A DNA stretch of 6,078 nt, taken from Actinomycetota bacterium (GTDB lineage Bacteria > Actinomycetota > Thermoleophilia > Gaiellales > Gaiellaceae). The translations under genes were made by a program, and so were the position numbers. Positions 1 to 5,957 of this stretch are shown here, piece after piece. The notes beneath the pieces are model-generated. The model worked only from the letters and a program-made list of their open reading frames with translations, searched no databases and was not told the DNA's origin. The stretch covers positions 1 to 6,078 of the forward strand of contig JACDCN010000135.1 of assembly GCA_013817555.1 (NCBI GenBank). Direction: 5' to 3'. The number at the start of each line of letters is the position of its first letter. The first letter of the stretch is position 1.

Positions 1-1
1 C

Positions 2-1456
2 GCGGGTGAGCGAGTCGCGGGTGGGGTCGGCACGCACGAGATGGCCCTCCCCACACCCGAGGTGGTCGACCTCGAAGGTCGCTGTGTCGTCCCGGGCTTC
101 ACGGATTCGCACGTTCACTTCCCGACCTGGTCGCTCGGACAGCGTGATCTCGGACTCGACGGCGTCGGTTCGCTTGCAGACGCGCTTGACCGGGTCCGCG
201 CCCACGCGCCTCGAGGTCGCTGGCTGCGCGGCCAGGGCTGGCGCTCGGCGGACTGGGAGGCGCAGCCGACCAAGGAGGCGCTCGACGAGGTCACCGGCGA
301 GACTCCAGCGGCGCTCTGGGCGAAAGACCTCCACTCGCTGTGGCTGAACTCCGCGGCCCTCGCCCTCGCACAGGGGGATCTCGAAGTCGATGGCGGGGTC
401 GTCGAGCGCGACGGGAGCGGCGAGCCGACCGGAGTCCTGCGCGAGGAAGCTGCCTGGCGCTTCCGTGAGCGGTTCCCGTCCGTCTCCGACGACGAATGGC
501 TGGAGGTGACACGCGACGGCGTCAAGCTCGCGCACAGCCGTGGGGTGACAGCCGTCCACGACAAGGACGGCTGGGTGGGCGCGCCTGAGATCTTCCAGCG
601 CCTTCGCGACCGCGGAGGGCTGACGCTCCGCGTCTGGCAGTCGCTCCCGTATAAGAAGCTGCCGGAGCTCGAAGCGCTGGGGATCCGCTCCCGCTTCGGC
701 GACGACTTCCTGCGGCTCGGCTACCTGAAGGTGTTCATGGACGGAACGCTCGGCTCACAGACCGCCTGGATGCTCGACGGCTCCGGAGTCCGGATCACGA
801 GCGGCGAGGAGCTCGTGGAGATCGTGCGCGCGGCGGCGCGTGCTGGTTGGCCGGTCGGGGTGCATGCGATCGGCGACCGCGCCAACCGCGAGGCGCTCGA
901 CGCGTTCGAGGCGACGCGCGAGGACTGGGCGCCACGCCGGCTCCGCCAGCGGGTCGAGCATGCCCAGTGCCTGTCACCGGCAGATCTCCCGCGCTTCGCC
1001 GAGCTTGGCGTCACCTGCTCGGTGCAGTTCTCCCATGCCCCTTCCGATCGCGACCTCGCCGAGCGCTTCTGGCCCGACCAGCTCGAGGGCGCGTACGCCT
1101 TCCGCTCGCTGCGTGAGTCCGGCGCCGTCCTCGCAAATGGATCGGATGCGCCGATCGAGAAGCTCGATCCATTGGCCGGGATCCGTGCCGCGGTCACCCG
1201 GACGACCGACGAGCGACCCGGCTGGCGGCTGGAGCAGGCGCTGACGGTCGAGGAAGCGCTGCATGCGACGACGGCCGCCCCTGCCTGGCTTGCGGGCGAC
1301 GAGCGGACGCGCGGAAAGCTCGTGCCCGGATACCTCGCCGACCTGGTCGTCCTCTCCCGGGACCCGGTGGAGTGTCCTCGCGAGGAGCTCGAGTCCGTGG
1401 AGGTGGTCGCGACGATGGTCGGCGGCCGCTGGGTGCACAACCCTCCGCCCTGGTGA
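2..1456 (+). CDS. YtcJ-like amidohydrolase family protein, N-terminus outside window
   Basis: Metal-dependent hydrolase of the amidohydrolase_3 (YtcJ) group, probably cytoplasmic. The family cleaves amide or related C-N bonds, but the substrate cannot be read from the sequence. The frame is open from base 2, and the residues before the first ATG (41) already fit the family's N-terminal beta-sandwich, leading into VVDLEGRCVVPGF. The gene is therefore cut by the window edge and probably lacks about 40 residues; 484 are visible. Motifs in order: the metal-binding HxH in PGFTDSHVH; the strand KVFMDGTLGSQTAWM typical of YtcJ proteins; the histidine in GVHAIGDRA; the histidine in RVEHAQ; the catalytic aspartate in NGSDAPIEKLDPLAG. 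The C-terminus returns to the sandwich domain (GYLADLVVLSRDP). All expected catalytic motifs are present, so it looks active. The stop TGA overlaps the GTG start of the next gene, indicating co-transcription and translational coupling. Confidence 0.93.
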   Translation, partial: AGERVAGGVGTHEMALPTPEVVDLEGRCVVPGFTDSHVHFPTWSLGQRDLGLDGVGSLADALDRVRAHAPRGRWLRGQGWRSADWEAQPTKEALDEVTGETPAALWAKDLHSLWLNSAALALAQGDLEVDGGVVERDGSGEPTGVLREEAAWRFRERFPSVSDDEWLEVTRDGVKLAHSRGVTAVHDKDGWVGAPEIFQRLRDRGGLTLRVWQSLPYKKLPELEALGIRSRFGDDFLRLGYLKVFMDGTLGSQTAWMLDGSGVRITSGEELVEIVRAAARAGWPVGVHAIGDRANREALDAFEATREDWAPRRLRQRVEHAQCLSPADLPRFAELGVTCSVQFSHAPSDRDLAERFWPDQLEGAYAFRSLRESGAVLANGSDAPIEKLDPLAGIRAAVTRTTDERPGWRLEQALTVEEALHATTAAPAWLAGDERTRGKLVPGYLADLVVLSRDPVECPREELESVEVVATMVGGRWVHNPPPW

Positions 1457-2256
1457 GCGAGCGCATCGACCGCACGGAAGGGCGCAGGGTCTTCGGCCTC
1501 GACCCGGCTGCGTACGACGCGGCCCGTCCCGGCCACCCTCCGCGCGTCTACGAGATCCTGGTCGAGCGCTGCGCGCTCCAGGCGGGAACGACCGTGCTCG
1601 AGGTGGGCCCTGGCACCGGCCAGGCAACCAGACGTCTTGTTCTCCTCGGCGCCGACCCGCTCGTCGCGCTCGAGCCGAACCCGGCGCTCGCCGCGTACCT
1701 CGACGACTCGCTCGGCGCCCGTGTCGACATCTGGGTGGTCGCGCTCGAGGAAGCGGAGCTCCCGGCCGCGCACTTCGATGTCGCAGTCGCCGCCTCGTCG
1801 TTCCACTGGGTCGAGGAGGAGGTCGGGCTCGAGAAGCTGTTCGACGCGGTTCGGCCAGGAGGTTGGGTCGCGCTCTGGTGGACGCTCTTCGGAGAGCCGG
1901 GCAAGCCGGACGCGTTCATCAAGGCGACCAGCCCCTTGCTCGACAACCTGCGAGCCAGTCCCACGCGTGGCGCTGAAGGACGGCCGGCACACGCGCTCGA
2001 CACCGAAGTCCGGCTCGGCGCGCTTGGCGCTGCCGGGTTCGAGGATGCGAACCACGAGATCCTGCGGTGGAACGCGAGCTGGGACACACAGGGAATCCGA
2101 GCGTTATACGGGACGTTCTCGCCGATCGCGCGACTCGACGAGACGCGGAAGACCGAGATCCTGGACGGCGTCGCGGAAATCGCCGAGCGCGATTTCGGAG
2201 GCCGGGTGAGCCGGACTCTCGTCACGTCGCTCTACACCGCGCACCGTCCAAAGTAG
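1453..2256 (+). CDS. Class I SAM-dependent methyltransferase
   Basis: Predicted cytoplasmic methyltransferase of 267 residues that would transfer a methyl group from S-adenosylmethionine; the acceptor is unknown. Residues 5-35 contain the FGLDPAAYDAARPGHP segment common ahead of the Rossmann core in this group. Motif I is VLEVGPGTGQAT (48-59), the acidic ribose-binding residue is E74 in VALEPN, the motif IV-like segment is FDVAVAASSFHWV (108-120), and RPGGWVALWW (134-143) follows. The region from about 150 to 267 is a family-specific cap and probably sets the substrate. GTG at 1453 is chosen because it overlaps the preceding stop as GTGA and gives the normal N-terminus of the family. The frame is open further upstream, but that region lies inside the amidohydrolase. 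There is no Shine-Dalgarno, consistent with coupled translation. Nothing ties its substrate to that of the amidohydrolase. Confidence 0.9.
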   Translation: MSERIDRTEGRRVFGLDPAAYDAARPGHPPRVYEILVERCALQAGTTVLEVGPGTGQATRRLVLLGADPLVALEPNPALAAYLDDSLGARVDIWVVALEEAELPAAHFDVAVAASSFHWVEEEVGLEKLFDAVRPGGWVALWWTLFGEPGKPDAFIKATSPLLDNLRASPTRGAEGRPAHALDTEVRLGALGAAGFEDANHEILRWNASWDTQGIRALYGTFSPIARLDETRKTEILDGVAEIAERDFGGRVSRTLVTSLYTAHRPK

Positions 2257-2284
2257 ACAGATCGCGTGCATGCGGCCGTACAAT
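2254..2284 (+). promoter_or_regulatory. Predicted promoter of the HxlR-family regulator gene
   Basis: TAGACA (2254-2259) resembles a -35 box and overlaps the methyltransferase stop codon. TACAAT (2279-2284) is a near-consensus -10 box. The 19-base spacer is longer than the ideal 17. The -10 ends six bases before a GTG in frame with the regulator, so transcription would start at or next to that codon. The spacer contains GCATGC, but the same hexamer occurs inside genes elsewhere in the window, so it is not claimed as an operator. Confidence 0.5.
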
Positions 2285-2290
2285 CAGATC

Positions 2291-2641
2291 GTGTCGAGTC
2301 GCACCATGCTTCCGATTCACGCGGCGCCCACCTGCTCCGTCGCAGGCGCCGCTGAGATCGTGGGCTCGAAGTGGACGGTGCTGATCGTCCACGATCTCTC
2401 GGAAGGACCGAGGCGTTTCACCGAGCTCGAGCGCTCGTGCGCAGGGATCAGCCCGCGCACGCTCGCCGAGCGGCTCCGTTGGCTCGAATCCGAGGAGATC
2501 GTCGTCCGCGCGAGCTATCCGGAGTCGCCGCCCCGCGTCGAGTACGCGCTCACCGGGAAGGGCAAGGCGCTCCTGCCGGTCGTGCACGAGATGCGCCGTT
2601 TCGGACACGACTGGCTCGGCTGCGGCGTCCACGACACGTAA
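2291..2641 (+). CDS. HxlR-family winged helix-turn-helix transcriptional regulator
   Basis: Small DNA-binding regulator of the HxlR/YodB/HypR family, expected to act as a dimer. With the GTG start it has 116 residues, a usual length for the family. The family opening is visible as APTCSVAGAAEIVGSKWTVLIV (12-33). The recognition helix region is FTELERSCAGISPRTLAERLRWLE (43-66), followed by the wing (70-88, ending RVEYALTGKG). Cys15 sits where redox-sensing members such as YodB and HypR carry their reactive cysteine; Cys50 and Cys111 are additional. The start is uncertain. GTG 2291 fits a leaderless transcript from the predicted promoter, ATG 2306 gives 111 residues, and ATG 2270 would lie inside the promoter spacer. 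No Shine-Dalgarno precedes any of them. The target is unknown. Candidates are itself, the methyltransferase operon, or the convergent VOC gene. Confidence 0.9.
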   Translation: MSSRTMLPIHAAPTCSVAGAAEIVGSKWTVLIVHDLSEGPRRFTELERSCAGISPRTLAERLRWLESEEIVVRASYPESPPRVEYALTGKGKALLPVVHEMRRFGHDWLGCGVHDT

Positions 2642-2696
2642 GCACTTTCAAAGGCGGAGTAGGTCGCGGCCGCGAAGCGGACGCCGTCAGGGATTT

Positions 2697-2736
2697 CGCG
2701 CGACCGGAATCTGCGCTAGCGGATTCCGGTCTTGCG
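2697..2736. terminator. Inverted repeat between convergent genes, likely bidirectional terminator
   Basis: GACCGGAATC (2702-2711) pairs perfectly with GATTCCGGTC (2722-2731) around a 10-base loop. After one mismatch the stem can extend by four more pairs (2697-2700 with 2733-2736, one of them G-U). The loop itself contains the palindrome CGCTAGCG. The element lies in the 104-base gap between the regulator stop and the VOC stop, as expected for a shared terminator. No T-tract follows on either strand, which is common for hairpin terminators in GC-rich actinobacteria but weakens the call. A protein-binding site is the alternative. Confidence 0.6.
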
Positions 2737-2745
2737 CCAAGCTAG

Positions 2746-3177
2746 TCAGTCTGCGAGGCCCTTGGCGCGCAGCTCCTCGACCGCGCGCTCGGACTTCTCG
2801 AGCCCACCCAGGCCCATGCCCGAGAGGATGCGCGGCGTCTTGGAGAACTGGATCTCGCGATAGTCGACGAGCTGCCAGCGGTTTCCCCACGGGTCGAGGA
2901 AGTCGTGGGTGCCGTGGACCTCGACTCCCGCAGCCCGCAGGCGGCGCACCGTTTCGTCGAGATCGTCGACCACGAGCCCGATGTGGCGGTCGTGGTCGGC
3001 AACGTGTGTCACACCCTTCGCGAACGCGACGAACTGATCGCCCATGTCGACAAAGGCCATGCCCGCGCTGCGCCCGCGCAGCTGCACGTCGTCGAAGATC
3101 CGCCCGAAGAACGCAATCGCCTCGTCGATGTCGCCGACTTCCACCGCGAGGTGGTTGATTCCGACGAGCCGGGGCAT
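2746..3177 (-). CDS. VOC-family (glyoxalase/bleomycin-resistance fold) protein
   Basis: Protein of 143 residues with two beta-alpha-beta-beta-beta modules: residues 4-56, opening GINHLAVEVGDIDEAIAFF, and 62-107, opening DRHIGLVVDDLDETVRRLRAAG and closing with DPWGNRWQLVDYREIQF. A helical tail (about 112-143) follows. VOC proteins include glyoxalases, ring-cleavage dioxygenases, epimerases and drug-binding proteins, and the specific activity is not evident here. His9 and His65 stand at the usual first metal-ligand position of each module. The positions that normally carry acidic ligands appear to be Ala51 and Gln102, so metal use is in doubt. The ATG at 3177 is the only start giving the family N-terminus. 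It has a weak GAGGGG 13 bases upstream, too far to be convincing, and a TACGCT box six bases upstream. It lies 32 bases after the peptidase T-like gene and may be read both from that operon and from its own promoter. Confidence 0.9.
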   Translation of the reverse strand: MPRLVGINHLAVEVGDIDEAIAFFGRIFDDVQLRGRSAGMAFVDMGDQFVAFAKGVTHVADHDRHIGLVVDDLDETVRRLRAAGVEVHGTHDFLDPWGNRWQLVDYREIQFSKTPRILSGMGLGGLEKSERAVEELRAKGLAD

Positions 3178-3183
3178 AAGCGC

Positions 3184-3189
3184 AGCGTA
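3184..3189 (-). promoter_or_regulatory. Possible leaderless -10 box of the VOC gene
   Basis: TACGCT on the minus strand fits TANNNT and ends six bases before the ATG. A transcript would start at or very near the start codon. The hexamer at -35 distance (TGATTC, overlapping the upstream stop codon) is a poor match, so this may be a weak internal promoter or chance. Confidence 0.35.
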
Positions 3190-3209
3190 GCCCCTCGTTC
3201 GAGAGTGAA

Positions 3210-4484
3210 TCAGACCCGAGGGGGTGGTTCCGCCCACACCCCGGCGAGCTCGACGATCGTCGCCGCCGCGGCGCCCATGTCCTGCACGCTCGCCCATTCG
3301 CGGACGGAGTGGTACTCCTGGCCGCCGGTGAACAGATTCGGCGTCGGAAGCCCTTTCGCGGAGAGCACCGCGCCGTCCGTTCCGCCACGCGTGATCGCGA
3401 GCCGGGGCTCGACTCCGGCGCGTCGGATCGCCTCGAGCGCGGCCTCGACAACGCGCGGCTTCTGCTCGATGTACGGGCGCATGTTCCGATACGACTCGCG
3501 CACCTCGACCTCGACGTGGGCCCGCGGCTCGCGTTCGACCACACGCGCGGCGAGATCGCGCAAGAGCTGGACGTGCCGTTCGAGCAGGTCGTCGTCGTGG
3601 TCGCGCGCGATGAAGTCGACGATCGCCTCCTCTGCGCCCCCAGAGATCCGGTGCGGGTGGACGTACCCTTCGCGCTCCTCGGTCGTCTCAGGCGAGAGCC
3701 GGTCTGCGGGCAGCCACCCGACGAGCTCAGCGGCAAGCTTAACGGCGTTCACGAGCTTGCCCTTCGCCGTGCCGGGATGTACCGAAAGTCCTCGAATCGT
3801 GACGCGGACCGAGGTCGCAGAAAACGTCTCGATCTCGAGCTCTCCGAGCGCCGACCCGTCGAGCGTGTACGCGACGTCCGCGCCGAAGGCGTCGAGGTCG
3901 AAGTCCTCCGCGCCCCGACCGACCTCTTCGTCGACGGTGAACGCCACCCGGATCGGCGCACGCGTCCGCTCGGAATGCCGGACGAGGTACGCGACGGCAG
4001 CCATGATCTCCGCGATCCCGGCCTTGTCGTCGGCTCCGAGGAGGGTGGTGCCGTCACTGGTCACGATGTCGTGGCCCACCCGCGCGGCGAGCTCCGGCAG
4101 CTGCGCGGGGTCGAGCACCTGCCGCGCGTCACCGGGAAGCTGGATCGGCTTGCCGCCCCAGGCCTCGTGCACGATCGGCGAGACGCCCGCCCCGCTGACG
4201 TCGGGCGTCGTGTCGACATGGGCGATCAGCCCTACGACCGGGGCGCCGTTCGAGCCGGGCAGGCCGGCGAAGACCGCGGCGCCGCTCGTGAGCTCGGCCT
4301 CGAGGCCGAGCTCCCGCAGCTCACCGAGGAGCAGCCGCGACAGCTCCAGCTGCTTCTCCGTGCTCGGTCGCTGCGGCACGCGGTACGCGCCCTGCGTGTC
4401 GATCCTGACGTAGCGGAGGAACCGCTCGAGCACGTCGCTTGCGAGCTCCTCCGCGAGCCTGCTCGTGAACGGAGCTCTAGGCAA
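3210..4484 (-). CDS. pepT: Peptidase T-like tripeptide aminopeptidase (M20B)
   Basis: Zinc aminopeptidase that removes the N-terminal residue from tripeptides; it is cytoplasmic and acts in peptide recycling. Residue numbers are for the TTG-start form of 424 residues. The opening LERFLRYVRIDTQ (19-31) and PSTEKQ are characteristic of PepT. Zinc and catalytic residues align with those of E. coli PepT: His89 and Asp91 in AHVDTTPD, Asp152 in LLGADDKAGIAEI, Glu186/Glu187 in TVDEEVG, Asp209 in TLDGSALGELE, and His392 in GGQEYHSVREW. The dimerisation domain (about 220-330) carries HPGTAKGKLVNAV. TITRGGTDGA-type sequence (ITRGGTDGAVLS) is also present. The TTG at 4484 overlaps the upstream dipeptidase stop by eight bases and keeps a segment (FTSRLAEELASDVLERF) that looks coding. 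GTG at 4433 is the alternative: it gives 407 residues, almost exactly E. coli length, with GGAGGAG 12 bases upstream. The open frame continues to 4691, but that part is a shadow of the dipeptidase gene. Confidence 0.93.
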   Translation of the reverse strand: MPRAPFTSRLAEELASDVLERFLRYVRIDTQGAYRVPQRPSTEKQLELSRLLLGELRELGLEAELTSGAAVFAGLPGSNGAPVVGLIAHVDTTPDVSGAGVSPIVHEAWGGKPIQLPGDARQVLDPAQLPELAARVGHDIVTSDGTTLLGADDKAGIAEIMAAVAYLVRHSERTRAPIRVAFTVDEEVGRGAEDFDLDAFGADVAYTLDGSALGELEIETFSATSVRVTIRGLSVHPGTAKGKLVNAVKLAAELVGWLPADRLSPETTEEREGYVHPHRISGGAEEAIVDFIARDHDDDLLERHVQLLRDLAARVVEREPRAHVEVEVRESYRNMRPYIEQKPRVVEAALEAIRRAGVEPRLAITRGGTDGAVLSAKGLPTPNLFTGGQEYHSVREWASVQDMGAAAATIVELAGVWAEPPPRV

Positions 4485-5814
4485 GTTCTCCAAGCCGCTT
4501 GTAGGTCTCACGCACCGCCTCGACGCCGAGCAATAGGTACTCGGCAGGGAACTTCTCGTTCGGCGAGTGCGCATTGGAGTCGTGGCTCGCGATGCCGGTC
4601 GAGATGGTCGGAATGCCTCGCGCGGAGAGGCTCGCGACGACCGGCACCGACCCGCCGACCCGCACGAGGAGTGACGGCCGGCCGAAAACATGCTCGAACG
4701 CCTCGCGCGCGAGGCCGAGGGCGGGTGCGTCGGGGGAAACGAGCCCCGGCTCCGCTGACGATTGGAGCTTCACGGTGACATCCGCTCCTTCCGGCGCCGC
4801 CTCCCGAAGAAGACGTTCGAAGGTGACGCTCACATCAGCGACGTTCTGGCCGGGAGCGATCCTGATCGAGACGTTCGCTCTCGCCTCGACCGGAAGAACC
4901 GTCTTGACGAGGTCCGGCGAGCCGCCGGCGATCCCGTGGACATCCACGGAGGGCTCCGCCCACGTACGCACGTAATACTCGTCGAGAGCTCCCGCATCGG
5001 AGGGTTGGGCCCCGACTGCTGCCAGAAGACCGTCGCCTTCGGCGAGCTTTCGCCATCCTTCGATCTCTTCCGGTGTGGGTGGAACCGTTCCGATCCGCAG
5101 TGGCTCCGGCACCCGCCCGTCCTTAGCAACGACCGCAGAGAGAGATTGCATCAGCGCATGCGTCGCGTTCAAGGCAACGCCGCCGAAAAGACCGGAGTGC
5201 AGATCGCGCTCGCCGGTACGTACGGTGACGTGGAAGTAGCAGAGTCCGCGGAGCGCGGTGTTGAACGTCGGAACTCCGAGCTCCTCCAAGCCTCCGTCGA
5301 ACACGATCGCTGCATCCGCGCTTCCCTTGTCAGCCGCGACCCACTCGATTATCGACTGGCCGCCAACCTCTTCCTCGGAGTCGAGCGCGAAGCGAACGTT
5401 CACCGGGAGCTCGCCCGCGGCCGCGAGGACGCGGGCAGCCTCGACGAGCATGAGCAGTTGAGCTTTGTCGTCCGCGACTCCCCGCGCGAAGAGCCAGCCG
5501 TCGCGCTCCGTCAGCTCGAACGGCGGCGATTCCCAGAGGTCGAGTGGATCGGGCGGCTGCACGTCGAAGTGCGCGTAGCAGAGGACCGTGGGCGACGATT
5601 CAGGCCGTGCGGAAGCCGCGACCTCGCCGATGACCAGGGGCCGTCCACCGTTCCAGGGGAGGACGTTTGCGGTGCCTCCGGCAGCGCGAATCTTGTCCGC
5701 GACCCACACCGCCGCAGCCACCACGTCGCCCGCATGATCCGGGTCGGCGCTCACCGACGGGATGGCGATCAGCTCGGCGAGCTGGTCTCGAAGCTCGTCG
5801 TAGGACGGCGTCAC
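4477..5814 (-). CDS. M20-family dipeptidase (CNDP/DapE-like zinc peptidase)
   Basis: Di-zinc cytoplasmic peptidase of 445 residues, close to the usual length for M20 dipeptidases. Metal and catalytic residues: His82 and Asp84 in YAHFDVQPPDP, Asp115 in RGVADDKAQ, Glu148/Glu149 in DSEEEVGGQS, Asp173 in VFDGG, and His416 in SNAHSPNEKF. RDLHSGLFGG (203-212) supplies the histidine that reaches across the dimer, and residues 190-305 form the lid domain. ADDKAQ replaces the more common DDKGQ, a mild substitution. Likely substrates are dipeptides; an acyl-amino-acid hydrolase role cannot be excluded. GTG at 5814 is chosen because residue 2 onward (TPSYDELRDQLAEL) fits the family. The frame stays open to 6006, but that extension would run through the divergent antitoxin gene and reads as non-coding. 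No Shine-Dalgarno is present. It is first in the minus-strand cluster, overlapping the peptidase T-like gene. Confidence 0.93.
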   Translation of the reverse strand: MTPSYDELRDQLAELIAIPSVSADPDHAGDVVAAAVWVADKIRAAGGTANVLPWNGGRPLVIGEVAASARPESSPTVLCYAHFDVQPPDPLDLWESPPFELTERDGWLFARGVADDKAQLLMLVEAARVLAAAGELPVNVRFALDSEEEVGGQSIIEWVAADKGSADAAIVFDGGLEELGVPTFNTALRGLCYFHVTVRTGERDLHSGLFGGVALNATHALMQSLSAVVAKDGRVPEPLRIGTVPPTPEEIEGWRKLAEGDGLLAAVGAQPSDAGALDEYYVRTWAEPSVDVHGIAGGSPDLVKTVLPVEARANVSIRIAPGQNVADVSVTFERLLREAAPEGADVTVKLQSSAEPGLVSPDAPALGLAREAFEHVFGRPSLLVRVGGSVPVVASLSARGIPTISTGIASHDSNAHSPNEKFPAEYLLLGVEAVRETYKRLGELA

Positions 5815-5822
5815 GGGCGCGG

Positions 5823-5828
5823 AGTGTA
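5823..5828 (-). promoter_or_regulatory. Possible -10 box of the dipeptidase operon
   Basis: TACACT on the minus strand ends eight bases before the GTG start, which would give a leaderless mRNA. GTGACA (5850-5855, minus strand) is a good -35 sequence, but it is 21 bases away, longer than normal, so the pairing is doubtful. Confidence 0.4.
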
Positions 5829-5853
5829 GTCGGGCGGCACGTCGCGCCGTGTC

Positions 5854-5874
5854 ACGAGGCCAGGCTCGCCTCGT
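5854..5874. repeat. Inverted repeat in the divergent promoter region
   Basis: ACGAGGC (5854-5860) and GCCTCGT (5868-5874) form a perfect 7-bp inverted repeat around seven bases. It sits next to the possible -35 of the dipeptidase and about 80 bases upstream of the antitoxin start. It could be an operator for the dipeptidase operon or just a chance GC-rich hairpin. Confidence 0.3.
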
Positions 5875-5913
5875 CCTTCGCAGACGTCGCTCGATCAGGC
5901 CTGTCTTTTGAAG

Positions 5914-5957
5914 GCATCTTGCATGCGTTGCATGCGAAGTGGTTGTATGCTCCGCAT
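5914..5957. promoter_or_regulatory. Tandem TTGCATGCG repeats and GCAT half-sites, probable antitoxin operator
   Basis: TTGCATGCG occurs twice head-to-tail (5919-5927 and 5928-5936). A degenerate third copy, TTGTATGCT, follows at 5943-5951, and ATGC-TCC-GCAT (5947-5957) forms an inverted repeat touching the ATG at 5956. A further GCAT lies at 5914-5917. The cluster covers the predicted -10 (TATGCT, 5946-5951). Ribbon-helix-helix antitoxins usually repress their own operon by binding repeated short sites of this kind, so the role is inferred from position and family. Confidence 0.55.

Noticed and set aside
721..2055. 444-codon minus-strand open frame across the amidohydrolase and methyltransferase
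   Set aside because: It spans two well-supported genes on the other strand, has no domain, and its composition is that of a shadow frame.
2268..2273. GCATGC in the HxlR promoter spacer, resembling the antitoxin operator core
   Set aside because: The same hexamer occurs inside coding sequence (for example near 863, 1260 and 5157) and does not extend into the 9-bp repeat.
2905..4413. Long plus-strand open frames (also 3309-4778 and 4762-5829) opposite the peptidase genes
   Set aside because: They are rich in Arg, Ser and Pro with no recognisable domain and lie opposite genes with complete catalytic motifs. This is the usual antisense effect of GC-rich codon bias.
4494..4691. N-terminal extension of the peptidase T-like protein to an ATG at 4691
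   Set aside because: This stretch is an out-of-phase reading of the dipeptidase C-terminus, and PepT proteins do not have such an extension.
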